Origin: RGIG5612 sp045600845
GTDB taxonomy: Bacteria; Bacillota; Clostridia; Lachnospirales; Lachnospiraceae
Length of the DNA: 30,157 bases
Reading direction: 5' to 3'
Assembly (NCBI GenBank): GCA_045600845.1
Contig: JAZRYR010000012.1
Span: 1-30,157, forward strand
This document shows positions 1 to 8,640 of this stretch, piece after piece. The position numbers were made by a program, and so were the translations under genes. Each line of letters begins with the position of its first letter. Position 1 is the first letter of the stretch. The notes below the pieces were generated by a model, which was not told the origin of the DNA, ran no database searches, and was given only the letters and a program-made list of their open reading frames with translations.

Positions 1-20
1 AATGAAAGGAAGGAAATCAA

Positions 21-3000
21 ATGACGACTTTATCCCAGGAAGCATTAGAAAAGTCATTGAAGATTTTCAACAAAGCAATTGTAGGAGGAACTTTATTCAC
101 TTTGGATAAGCTCCTGAATCTTCTTGCCGCAATTTCTCCAAAGTTCCGGAAGGAATTGTGTAAATATGACATTACAGTTCAGTTGAAACTTCGTGATAAC
201 AGTTATGGACGCTGGTTTAAATTTAAAGATGGCCAGGTATTTGGCTATGACGGAATTAATCCGGATTGTACCGTATCTATGGTATTTGAAGATGAGGCAA
301 CTGCTAAGAGAGTTACTGCTTTAATACGTAATCAGTCCGATTTTGTTAATGCAGCAAAACAGGGACAGTTATCCTTAAACGGTCCGGATGCAGAAACCAT
401 GTGGTTTTCCTCATTGCTTCTGAAAGTATTTGCTTTTGATGTTTTATATTTAGGAAATTATGGAACCAAAATGCCGAATGGAGAGGTGCGATATACCACA
501 GGCACCAACGGTGGCCCTTTATTCGTATATGTAAAAGATGACAAAATCGTTCGCGTAACTCCGATTGATTTTGATGAAGAAGATCCGGACATGTGGACCA
601 TTACCGCGAAAGGAAAGAAGCTGACTCCTCCGAGAAGAACTACCGTAGCTCCTTACGCTCAGGGCTGGAAGCAGATGGTATATTCTCCGGACAGATGCCT
701 CTATCCAATGAAGAGAGTGGACTTTGATCCAGATGGAGACCGTCATTATGAAAACCGTGGCGTTTCCGGATATGAACGTATCAGCTGGGACGAAGCTTTA
801 GATATCGTATCCAAAGAAATGATTCGTATCCGTAAGACTTATGGACCTGGTACCATTTTCGCTTCCACTGGTTCTCATCATAACTGGGGAAGCATCGGAT
901 ATTACTTATCCTGTGCAAAGAGATTCTTTAACTGTATTGGTGCAACCATGTGCATGCATAACCCGGACAGCTGGGAAGGCTGGGCATGGGGCGGACAGCA
1001 TCACTTTGGCGGTAGTGCCCGTAACGGTGGAACTGAGCCTTACGGAACCGTGGAAGACTGCTTAAAGAATTCGGAATTTATCGTATTCTGGTCATCGGAT
1101 CCGGAATCCACTTCCGGAAACTATGCGGGACAGGAAGGAACCATCCGTAGGGAATGGATTAACAAGCTGGGAATTCCTGTCGTACATATTGATCCTTACC
1201 AGAATGCAACGGCTGCTTTCGTAAGAGGCCGTTGGATCTGTCCACGTCCGGCAACAGATTCTGCCTTAGGTATTGCCATTGCCAACGTTTGGATGCATGA
1301 AGGACTTTACGATAAAGATTATGTAAAAAAGAGAACTTTCGGTTTTGAAAAATGGGAAGAATACGTTTTAGGAAAGACCGATGGTATCGATAAAACCCCG
1401 GAATGGCAGGAAGACATTACCGGCGTTCCGGCTAGAACGGTAAGAGCTTTAGCTCGATATTGGGGAACTCATAAGACCTACTTGGCATGTGGCTCCATGA
1501 CTAGCTTCGGTTCTGCAGGACGTGCAGCTTTCGGTACCGAATGGGCCAGAGTATGCGTCTGCTTAGTAGCAATGCAGGGTCTGGGAAAACCTGGCGTAAA
1601 CTTCGGTACTTTACAGTATGGTACTCCTTTGGATACCAGATTTTGGTTCCCTGGTTATGCAGACGGAGGTTTCTCCGGTGACTTTATCGGATCCGGCGCT
1701 GGCGTAGCTCTTTACAACAGAATGCCTCAGACTCCTTCAGTCAACTCCGAATATCAGGCCATCCCGAGACTGCTTCTTCCGGAAGCCATTGGCGGACAGG
1801 AAGTTACCTGGCATGGACTAGGTGTATATTCCGTTCATCAGCAGTTTGGCGAACTTCATTATCCGGCTCCAGGCCATGAAAGAGTACGTATGTACTATAA
1901 ATACGGCGGATCCCATATGGGAACACAGCCGGATTCCAAGAGATATGCGAAACAGTATCGTTCCGGCGATTTAGAGTTTGTTGTGAACCAGAGCGTATGG
2001 TTTGAAGGTGAAGCAAGATTTGCAGATATTATCCTTCCGGCCTGCACCAACTTTGAACGTTGGGATATCGGTGAATTTGCTTCTTGTGGTGGCTACATTG
2101 ATAAATCTTACCTGCAGAACAACTCCCGGGTTATTTTCGTTCAGCATCAATGTATTGAGCCTTTGGGCGAAAGTAAAGCAGACTTTGATATTTTCCAGGA
2201 AATCGCAAACCGCTTAGGTTTATGGCAGGTTTACTCCGAAGGAAACAGCGAGTATGACTGGGCAAAGAGATACTACGAAGCTACAGATATGGCAAGAGTT
2301 ATGCCATGGAGTAAATTCATTAAGAAAGGCTACTACGTAGTTCCGCCACTGCCGGAAAACAGAAGAGATCCGGTTGCCTTCAACTGGTTTGCAGAAGGCA
2401 GAAAGAAAGATACCCCAGAACTTACTCCATTGCCATCGGAGTACTATGGACGTTATGGCGAAGGCTTACAGACCCCATCCGGTTTATTGGAATTCGAATG
2501 CCAGACCTTAAAGAGATACGACCCGAACGACGAAGAGAGACTTCCAATCTGTACTTATATTCATAGTTGGGAAGGCGTCGGCAGCGAGCCTTATGCAAAA
2601 TATAAATTACAGCTGATTTCACCTCACTCCAAATACTCCTTCCATACCATGGGAGATTTAAAGGATACTAATATTAACGATATTCAGGAGCACCGTATGC
2701 TGATCAATGGACATCGTTACTGGGTATTCCGTATGAATACAAAGGATGCGGAAGAAAGAGGACTGAAACAGGGCGATATTATTGAAGTATACAACGACAG
2801 AGGTAAAGTTCTCTGCGGTCTGGAAACCACGGAACGAGTTCCTCAGGGAATCTGCCATTCCTATGAAAGCTGTGCAGATTACATTACTCTGGAGAATGAC
2901 CCGGGTGGAGAAGACACTACAGAAATCATGGGCTGTATCAACAACCTGACTCCAGGTAGATTTATTATCAAGCATGCTCATGGCTTAGCTGTTAACTCAT

Positions 3001-3041
3001 GTTTAGTTGAAGTACGCAAATGGGAAGGAGAACTGAAATAA
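21..3041 (+). CDS. SCP2-domain / molybdopterin transhydroxylase-type large subunit fusion
   Basis: This is a DMSO-reductase superfamily bis-MGD molybdoenzyme of 1006 residues. Residues about 150-1006 match the large subunit of pyrogallol-phloroglucinol hydroxytransferase (about 875 residues). The family's active-site residues, recalled as His144, Asp174, Ser175 (Mo ligand) and Tyr404, fall here at His286, Asp316, Ser317 and Tyr546, all at a constant offset of 142. There is no CxxCxxxC cluster motif at the start of the catalytic part, as expected for this family. Residues 1 to about 140 form an extra SCP2/sterol-carrier-like domain. SCP2 domains bind lipids, and UbiT of the O2-independent ubiquinone pathway has one. 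ATG at 21 follows an AAGGAAGGA site. The gene overlaps the small-subunit ATG by one base. There is no signal peptide, so it is probably cytoplasmic. The substrate is unknown. An aromatic or prenylated aromatic ring is an inference, and catechol/pyrogallol metabolism is the alternative. Confidence 0.88.
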   Translation: MTTLSQEALEKSLKIFNKAIVGGTLFTLDKLLNLLAAISPKFRKELCKYDITVQLKLRDNSYGRWFKFKDGQVFGYDGINPDCTVSMVFEDEATAKRVTALIRNQSDFVNAAKQGQLSLNGPDAETMWFSSLLLKVFAFDVLYLGNYGTKMPNGEVRYTTGTNGGPLFVYVKDDKIVRVTPIDFDEEDPDMWTITAKGKKLTPPRRTTVAPYAQGWKQMVYSPDRCLYPMKRVDFDPDGDRHYENRGVSGYERISWDEALDIVSKEMIRIRKTYGPGTIFASTGSHHNWGSIGYYLSCAKRFFNCIGATMCMHNPDSWEGWAWGGQHHFGGSARNGGTEPYGTVEDCLKNSEFIVFWSSDPESTSGNYAGQEGTIRREWINKLGIPVVHIDPYQNATAAFVRGRWICPRPATDSALGIAIANVWMHEGLYDKDYVKKRTFGFEKWEEYVLGKTDGIDKTPEWQEDITGVPARTVRALARYWGTHKTYLACGSMTSFGSAGRAAFGTEWARVCVCLVAMQGLGKPGVNFGTLQYGTPLDTRFWFPGYADGGFSGDFIGSGAGVALYNRMPQTPSVNSEYQAIPRLLLPEAIGGQEVTWHGLGVYSVHQQFGELHYPAPGHERVRMYYKYGGSHMGTQPDSKRYAKQYRSGDLEFVVNQSVWFEGEARFADIILPACTNFERWDIGEFASCGGYIDKSYLQNNSRVIFVQHQCIEPLGESKADFDIFQEIANRLGLWQVYSEGNSEYDWAKRYYEATDMARVMPWSKFIKKGYYVVPPLPENRRDPVAFNWFAEGRKKDTPELTPLPSEYYGRYGEGLQTPSGLLEFECQTLKRYDPNDEERLPICTYIHSWEGVGSEPYAKYKLQLISPHSKYSFHTMGDLKDTNINDIQEHRMLINGHRYWVFRMNTKDAEERGLKQGDIIEVYNDRGKVLCGLETTERVPQGICHSYESCADYITLENDPGGEDTTEIMGCINNLTPGRFIIKHAHGLAVNSCLVEVRKWEGELK

Positions 3042-3994
3042 TGAAGAAGTTTCATATGATCGTTGATCTTGAGAAATGTGTTGGCTGTTTTAACTGTATG
3101 CTGGCATGTAAGGACGAGCATGTTGGAAACAAGTGGCTTCCTTACACCGAGGAACAGCAAAAACATGATAATAAATGGATCTGCCCGACCATGACTGAGC
3201 GTGGAACGGCTCCGTTTACCGAAGTAACCTACGTTACCAGAATGTGTCAGCATTGCGATAATGCGCCATGTGCGAAGAAATATCCGGACGTTTTTCGAAA
3301 GAGAAGCGACGGTTTAATGCTGATTGATTATAAAAAAGCGAATGATCAGGGAATCGTGGACGCTTGTCCTTATGGAATGATTTCCTGGAATGAAGAGTTC
3401 GGATGCGCACAGAAATGTACCGGTTGCGCGCACCTGATCGATAACGGTTGGAAAGAGCCTCGTTGTGTACAGGCTTGTCCATTAAGAGCTCTTCAGACCG
3501 TATTCTGCGAAGACTCCCAGTGGGAGCAGATTGTAGAAAAACAGGGCTTGAAACCAATTACCGATGGTTCCAACAAGCCTCGTGTCATGTACAAAAACCT
3601 TTACTACTATACAAAATGCTTTGTAAAAGGTGCTCTTTGTTTCGATAAAGACGGTATCGAAGAAGCCGCCATTGGCGCGAAAGTTCAGCTCCTCGTAAAT
3701 AACATTCCGGTTGCAGAAACGGAGACGGATTTCTTAGGCGAATTCTACATCGACCGTATTCCAAAGAATACCGGCGCTATGCAGATCAAGGCAACTTTTG
3801 AAGGCTTTGAACCATTAATTAAGGACTTTGAAATCAAAGAAGAAAGCGTTGTTTTAGATGCCCTGAAGCTTGGTGGCGGAGAAGGAAAACCAGCAGTTAT
3901 CCTTCCAAACGAGCATGCCAACGAGCAGGCTTTGGAGCATATGATTCCAAAGGATGCAGAAGCTGCAAGAAAAGCTTTCGGAAAAGACGAATGA
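3041..3994 (+). CDS. Transhydroxylase-type small subunit (three [4Fe-4S] clusters plus C-terminal beta domain)
   Basis: This is a 317-residue electron-transfer partner of the preceding molybdoenzyme. Ferredoxin-type cysteines are at 13, 16, 19, 23; 69, 72, 77; 109; 122, 126, 129; 142 and 146. The usual four-cluster DmsB/NrfC pattern is incomplete: residue 81, normally Cys, is Tyr, and motif III keeps only Cys109. Three clusters are therefore predicted, as known for the pyrogallol transhydroxylase small subunit. Residues about 205-275 form a carboxypeptidase-regulatory/Cna-B-like beta domain, also typical of that subunit. The start at 3041 is preferred because GGGAAGGAG at 3022-3030 is correctly spaced and the ATG overlaps the upstream TAA. 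A longer reading from 3020 would begin inside that ribosome binding site. Assignment to the transhydroxylase-type pair is firm. The physiological redox partner is not shown. Confidence 0.88.
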   Translation: MKKFHMIVDLEKCVGCFNCMLACKDEHVGNKWLPYTEEQQKHDNKWICPTMTERGTAPFTEVTYVTRMCQHCDNAPCAKKYPDVFRKRSDGLMLIDYKKANDQGIVDACPYGMISWNEEFGCAQKCTGCAHLIDNGWKEPRCVQACPLRALQTVFCEDSQWEQIVEKQGLKPITDGSNKPRVMYKNLYYYTKCFVKGALCFDKDGIEEAAIGAKVQLLVNNIPVAETETDFLGEFYIDRIPKNTGAMQIKATFEGFEPLIKDFEIKEESVVLDALKLGGGEGKPAVILPNEHANEQALEHMIPKDAEAARKAFGKDE

Positions 3995-4009
3995 AGGAAT
4001 GATTGATTC

Positions 4010-5119
4010 ATGTTTCCATTAGAAACCTGCAAACCGAATATGACGGAATTGGAACAGGCCAGATTTTATTTTGACCTGTTCCAGAAGAAACACAGGTTAT
4101 CGGACGGAAACAATACCGCCTATGACACTTTAGAGGGCGATTATTATTTCAGCCAGTTTTCTCTGCATTTGATTCCGGTAGATTCCGTAGAAATCACGGA
4201 AAGCTATGCCAAAGAATTACGGGAAAAGGTAAGTGGAATGGAAAGTCCGTCCTTAAACATGACTTTTCCGGAGAAACTGGAGACCTTTTCCAAGGCAAAG
4301 ACGCAGCTGGAAAAACGGATGAAGGCTATCTGCTTTAGCGGAAATGAAGGCTTAAGCAAAGACTTGATGCGGATTCTTCTGGCAGGAGGAAAACGGCTGA
4401 GACCGGCATTAAGCTGGGCAGCTTACAACCTTCCGGAAGAAGGAGAAAAAACAGTGCCGGTTCTGCCTCTGATGCTGATGATTGAATTAATGCATAGCGT
4501 TTCTTTAATTCATGACGATGTGGTAGATGAAGGCGTTTTAAGACGAGGAGTTCCTACTATTAACGCCTCCAGAGGAAAGCAAATGGCGGTAAAAGCCGGC
4601 GATTTTCTTTTAGGAAGGGCCATGGACCTTTTAAAGATTTACAAAGGCATGGGAATTAACGAAAGATTAGCTTTCGTTTCGGAACAGATGTGTCTGGGAG
4701 AGCTGGAACAGCTGGAAAACATCAACAAAGAAATAACCGTGGACCAGTACAAACGCAGCACCGAGCGGAAAACTGCCCTATTTATTGAAGCAGCTGCGGC
4801 TTGCGGCGCTATGGCCGCAGGAGCGTCAAGAACCACGATAAAGTGTTTGGAAACGTATGGATATAATATGGGAATGGCTTTTCAGATTAAGGACGACATT
4901 CTGGATATTACCGGTGACGAACGTCTGGGGAAAGCGGTTCTTCAAGATAAAAATAGGGGTCTTATCACCCTGCCGCTGATTCTGGGCATAGAAAAAAGTG
5001 AGCAGGAAGTTAAAAACTATTCTCAGAAAGCAATTGCAGCCCTGGATGGATTAAAAGAAAATTCGGCAAAGAAAGATCTGGTCCGGATGGCGAAGCTGTT
5101 AGCGAAAAGAGAATCGTAA
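4010..5119 (+). CDS. Trans-polyprenyl diphosphate synthase with N-terminal extension
   Basis: This protein condenses isopentenyl diphosphate units into a long all-trans prenyl diphosphate, the tail precursor of quinones and related lipids. It has 369 residues. The first Asp-rich motif, DDVVD, is followed by the LRRG segment, and the second, DDILD, is followed by the family's GK...D...G...TLPL segment. The catalytic core starts near residue 100, with GGKRLRP. No Tyr or Phe stands five residues before DDVVD, which argues for a long-chain rather than C15/C20 product. The first roughly 90 residues are not part of the usual single-domain synthase. They faintly recall component I (HepS) of Bacillus heptaprenyl diphosphate synthase, so this could be a fused two-component enzyme, but that resemblance is weak. 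AAGGAATGA precedes the ATG. Its position between the molybdoenzyme and hdr genes ties these to isoprenoid lipids. Confidence 0.9.
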   Translation: MFPLETCKPNMTELEQARFYFDLFQKKHRLSDGNNTAYDTLEGDYYFSQFSLHLIPVDSVEITESYAKELREKVSGMESPSLNMTFPEKLETFSKAKTQLEKRMKAICFSGNEGLSKDLMRILLAGGKRLRPALSWAAYNLPEEGEKTVPVLPLMLMIELMHSVSLIHDDVVDEGVLRRGVPTINASRGKQMAVKAGDFLLGRAMDLLKIYKGMGINERLAFVSEQMCLGELEQLENINKEITVDQYKRSTERKTALFIEAAAACGAMAAGASRTTIKCLETYGYNMGMAFQIKDDILDITGDERLGKAVLQDKNRGLITLPLILGIEKSEQEVKNYSQKAIAALDGLKENSAKKDLVRMAKLLAKRES

Positions 5120-5133
5120 ATTCAGGAGACATT

Positions 5134-5694
5134 ATGGAGAAAATATTAAACAGAGAGGAAGGAAGGCTGCTGGCAGAACGGATTGCCAAAGAAGCCGGCG
5201 TGAATGTCCGGGAATGCTACCAGTGCGGAAAATGCTCCGCCGGATGTCCTATGGCAGATTCCTTTGATCTGATGCCAAGGCAGGTAATCCATTGTTTACA
5301 GTTAGGGGATATGGGGGAGATTTTTAAGTCCAGATCCATCTGGCTTTGTGCATCCTGCCATACTTGTTCCGAGCGTTGTCCACATGAAATCGATGTGGCA
5401 GCCTTGATGGAAAAATGCAGAATTGAAGCCCAGGCCAAAGGTTACTGCGGACAGGAAGATGTGAAGCTGTTTAATGACATTTTCACAGAGACCATCCGTT
5501 ACTTCGGCAAGAGCCAGGAAGTTATCTTAGAAGGCGCATATAACGTCACTTCCGGTCATCTGATTCAAGATATGGAGAATGTACCGAAAATGCTGAAAAA
5601 GGGCATTCTTCGGCCGGAAATGAATACGGTAAGAGATAAAGATGCCATAAAGAAAATTATGGAGAAAACGGAAGAGGGAGGTGCAGTGAAATGA
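5134..5694 (+). CDS. hdrC: HdrC-like heterodisulfide reductase subunit (2 x [4Fe-4S])
   Basis: This is a 186-residue iron-sulfur protein carrying electrons between HdrA and HdrB. Two CxxCxxCxxxC motifs are visible, at Cys28/31/34/38 and Cys72/75/78/82, each with Pro after the last Cys, as in HdrC. The C-terminal half (about 95-186) is helical and charged without further motifs. The ATG at 5134 follows CAGGAG. The gene overlaps hdrB by ATGA, indicating translational coupling. In bacteria without methanogenic coenzymes, HdrABC next to Flx genes forms the NADH dehydrogenase/heterodisulfide-reductase-like complex described in Desulfovibrio. Its thiol or other acceptor is usually unidentified, and nothing here names it. 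Confidence 0.9.
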   Translation: MEKILNREEGRLLAERIAKEAGVNVRECYQCGKCSAGCPMADSFDLMPRQVIHCLQLGDMGEIFKSRSIWLCASCHTCSERCPHEIDVAALMEKCRIEAQAKGYCGQEDVKLFNDIFTETIRYFGKSQEVILEGAYNVTSGHLIQDMENVPKMLKKGILRPEMNTVRDKDAIKKIMEKTEEGGAVK

Positions 5695-6659
5695 TGAAAT
5701 ATTCTTATTTTCCAGGATGTTCCATGGATTCTACCGCTGTCACCTACAAAAAATCCTTTGAATATGTGGCAGATAAAATCGGTTTGGAGTTGTTGGAAAT
5801 TCCGGACTGGAACTGTTGTGGTTCTACCGCTGCCCATACGAAAAATGAAAAGATGGCATTAGCTCTTCCTGCACGGAATATCGCCCTTTCGGAAGAGGCA
5901 AATCCGGGTTTGGATATCGTTACTCCTTGTGCTGCCTGCTATTCCCGTCTTGCTTATTCAACCTATGCAGCACGCAACTCGGAAGAAACCCGCAAGGAAA
6001 TCGAAGATATTATTGAAATGAATTTCAAGGCAGAACCGGAAATCTTAAACTTCCTGGATCTGTTTTCGGACCCGGAAGTAAATGAGAAATGCCGAAAAAA
6101 AATGATTCGTAGTCTGAAAGGCCTGAAAGTAGCCTGCTATTATGGCTGTCTGATGAGCCGTCCAAAGAAGATCACAGGAGAAGAAAATCCGGAGAATCCG
6201 ATGAAGATGGATGCCCTTATGGAAATGACGGGTGCCGAAGCCATTGAATGGGATTTTAAAACGGAATGCTGTGGTGCCAGCCATCAAGTAGATGCGCCAA
6301 AGGAAGCAAGACCGTTAATTGAAAAGATTTTCCGCAATGCAGCTGCCAATGGTGCAGATGCTATCGTTACCGCTTGTCCGCTGTGCAATATGAATTTAGA
6401 TATGAGAGAAGCAGAAATAAATAAACGGTACAGTAAAAAATATAATATTCCGGTATTCCAGTTTACTGAGCTCTTAGCGGTTGCTATGGGTGCCGGCGCA
6501 CAGCAAAGCGGAATCCATAAACACTTTTTCCCGGCATTTGATTTGATAAACAACATAATTAAAACTAATTGGGAAGAAGAAAAGAGAAAAGCAAAAGAAG
6601 AAGCAAAGAAGAATCCGTTAGCAGACGGACCGATTGTTGTTGGAAAGGCAGGTAAGTAA
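5691..6659 (+). CDS. hdrB: HdrB-like heterodisulfide reductase catalytic subunit
   Basis: HdrB carries the noncubane [4Fe-4S] clusters that reduce disulfide-type substrates. This 322-residue protein has two complete CCG modules. The first has Cys10, Cys42-Cys43, Cys80 and Cys83 (C-x31-CC-x36-C-x2-C). The second has Cys153, Cys193-Cys194, Cys229 and Cys232. All expected ligands are present, so the subunit is predicted to be active. The last 50 residues are Lys/Glu-rich. A GGGAGG site precedes tandem ATGs at 5691 and 5694. The first overlaps the hdrC stop and is used here. The product overlaps nothing downstream, and hdrA starts one base after its stop. The natural substrate in this organism is unknown. 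Confidence 0.92.
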   Translation: MMKYSYFPGCSMDSTAVTYKKSFEYVADKIGLELLEIPDWNCCGSTAAHTKNEKMALALPARNIALSEEANPGLDIVTPCAACYSRLAYSTYAARNSEETRKEIEDIIEMNFKAEPEILNFLDLFSDPEVNEKCRKKMIRSLKGLKVACYYGCLMSRPKKITGEENPENPMKMDALMEMTGAEAIEWDFKTECCGASHQVDAPKEARPLIEKIFRNAAANGADAIVTACPLCNMNLDMREAEINKRYSKKYNIPVFQFTELLAVAMGAGAQQSGIHKHFFPAFDLINNIIKTNWEEEKRKAKEEAKKNPLADGPIVVGKAGK

Positions 6660-6660
6660 T

Positions 6661-8640
6661 ATGGCTAGAATTGGTGTATTTATCTGTCATTGCGGAACCA
6701 ACATTGCTTCTGTCGTTGATGTAGAAAAAGTGGCAAAGGCAGCTTTTGAAATGCCGGATGTTGTTTTTGCAACGGATTACAAATATATGTGCTCCGAGCC
6801 AGGACAGGCCATGATCAAAGAGGCGATTTTGGAACAGAAATTAGACCGGATCGTGATTGCATCCTGCAGCCCGCGAATGCATGAGCTGACTTTCCGTAAA
6901 ATGCTGAAAGGTACGGCCATTAACCCTTATATGTTGGAAATTGCCAACATCCGGGAGCAATGTGCCTGGGTACATACGGACCGGGAAAAAGCCACAGCAA
7001 AGGCGATCGGTTTAGTTCAGATGGCGGTTGCGAAAGTTGCCAAGAATAAACCTTTATCGGCGGGAACCATTCCAATTACGAAAAAGGCTCTGGTCATTGG
7101 CGGTGGTATCGCCGGAATCCAGGCGGCTTTGGATATTGCGGACTGTGGCTACGATGTGACCATTGTGGAAAAAGAGCCTTCCATTGGCGGACATATGGTT
7201 ATGCTGGATAAGACCTTCCCTACCATGGATTGTTCTGCATGCATTTCCACCCCGAAAATGGTAGAAGCGAACGCCCATCCGAATATTACTCTAAAGACTT
7301 CCTGCGAAGTAGAAAAAGTCAGCGGTTACGTTGGCAATTTCGAAGTAACCATAAAAGAAAAAGCAAAATACGTAAATCACGACCTTTGTACCGGCTGCGG
7401 ACTTTGCCAGACCAAATGTCCGACAAAAGTAACCAGCGAGTTTGATCAGGGAATGAGCAAACGAAGTGCCATTTATATTCCGTTTGCCCAAGCGGTTCCT
7501 TCCAAACCGGTCATTGATGCCAATGCTTGTCTGAAATTAAAAAACGGGAAATGCGGTGTGTGTGAAAAGGTATGTCCAATCGGTGCAATTAATTATAAGG
7601 ACAAGGAACGTTTTACGACGGAACAGTTCGGTGCCATTATTGTAGCTACCGGCTATGAGCTGGTGAATTGGGAAGAAATGTATCCGGAATATGGCGGAGG
7701 AAAATATGAGGACGTAATTACCGGCCTTCAGTTTGAACGTCTGGTAAATGCTTCCGGCCCAACGGAGGGACATATTTTACGGCCATCCAACGGAAAAGAG
7801 CCGAGAGACGTAGTCATTATTAAATGTGTGGGAAGCCGTGATCCAAAGAAGGGAAAGAGCTATTGCAGCCGTGCCTGCTGTATGGCCAGCGCAAAGCATG
7901 CTCATCAGATTTTAGATAAGATTCCAAATTCCAGAGTTTATGTATTCTATATGGACGTAAGGACGCCGGGAAAAGGATACGAAGAGTTTTATGATAATAC
8001 AAGGAAAGATGGAACCCAGTATATCCGTGGCCGTGTTTCCAAAATCTATAAAGAAGGCAGCAAGTTGATTGTAAAGGGAGAGGATTCCTTATTGGCAAAA
8101 CCGGTAACGGTAGAAGCGGATATGGTTATTTTAGCAACGGCCATGGAGCCTGCTTCCGGCGCTTATGAATTAGCCGGAAAATTAGGAATCGCTGTGGATA
8201 GCGACAACTGGATCACAGAGGCTCATCCAAAGCTTCGTCCGGTAGAAACCCAGACCAATGGCATCTATTTATGCGGAACCTGTCAGGGCCCGAAGGATAT
8301 TCCGGATACGGTAGCTCAGGCCAGCGCAGCAGCTGTAAAAGTTGCGGCCTTATTCAGCCATGATGAGATGGAAACGTCTCCTATGGTTTCTTCTGTAGAT
8401 CCGGACAAGTGCTCTGGCTGTGGTTTCTGCGTAGATCTTTGCCCATATAAGGCGATTTCCTTAGTGGAGTATGCGGGCAGAGACAATGGAAGAAAAGTAA
8501 CCAAGACCGTTGCGAAAGTAAACGAAGGCTTGTGCCAGGGTTGCGGCTGCTGTAATGCAATCTGCAGAACTGGTTGTATCGACCTGAAAGGATTTACCAA
8601 CGAGCAGATCTTAAAGGAGGTGGATGCTCTGTGTCTGTAA
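6661..8640 (+). CDS. hdrA: HdrA-like FAD iron-sulfur subunit
   Basis: HdrA is the flavin subunit that splits electron pairs in Hdr-type bifurcating complexes. This 659-residue protein has the N-terminal HdrA cluster domain (Cys9, Cys11, Cys44, Cys69 region), an FAD-binding GGGIAG at 147-152, and the conserved stretch with Cys191 and Cys194 just downstream. Inserted ferredoxin motifs follow (Cys243/246/249/253 and a second set near 290-305). A C-terminal two-cluster ferredoxin follows, around residues 578-640. The start at 6661 is preferred over an upstream in-frame codon at 6634 because the family begins M-A-R-I-G-V, and because 6634 lies inside hdrB. The gene overlaps the flxD start by ten bases. 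Bifurcation itself is inferred from family and context. Confidence 0.93.
   Translation: MARIGVFICHCGTNIASVVDVEKVAKAAFEMPDVVFATDYKYMCSEPGQAMIKEAILEQKLDRIVIASCSPRMHELTFRKMLKGTAINPYMLEIANIREQCAWVHTDREKATAKAIGLVQMAVAKVAKNKPLSAGTIPITKKALVIGGGIAGIQAALDIADCGYDVTIVEKEPSIGGHMVMLDKTFPTMDCSACISTPKMVEANAHPNITLKTSCEVEKVSGYVGNFEVTIKEKAKYVNHDLCTGCGLCQTKCPTKVTSEFDQGMSKRSAIYIPFAQAVPSKPVIDANACLKLKNGKCGVCEKVCPIGAINYKDKERFTTEQFGAIIVATGYELVNWEEMYPEYGGGKYEDVITGLQFERLVNASGPTEGHILRPSNGKEPRDVVIIKCVGSRDPKKGKSYCSRACCMASAKHAHQILDKIPNSRVYVFYMDVRTPGKGYEEFYDNTRKDGTQYIRGRVSKIYKEGSKLIVKGEDSLLAKPVTVEADMVILATAMEPASGAYELAGKLGIAVDSDNWITEAHPKLRPVETQTNGIYLCGTCQGPKDIPDTVAQASAAAVKVAALFSHDEMETSPMVSSVDPDKCSGCGFCVDLCPYKAISLVEYAGRDNGRKVTKTVAKVNEGLCQGCGCCNAICRTGCIDLKGFTNEQILKEVDALCL
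8613..8620 (+). promoter_or_regulatory. Ribosome binding site deciding the flxD GTG start
   Basis: AAAGGAGG lies ten bases before GTG at 8631, inside the end of hdrA. It supports the GTG start over an in-frame upstream ATG at 8574 that has no such site and would overlap hdrA by 67 bases. Confidence 0.75.

Noticed and set aside
2658..2981. Reverse-strand reading frames such as this one, and others across the window
   Set aside because: They lie opposite well-supported genes, lack ribosome binding sites and recognisable motifs, and read as chance antisense frames.
21..3994. Calling the pair pyrogallol-phloroglucinol hydroxytransferase outright
   Set aside because: The active-site residues and subunit layout match, but the SCP2 domain and the isoprenoid neighbours are not those of a gallate/phloroglucinol pathway, so the substrate is left open.
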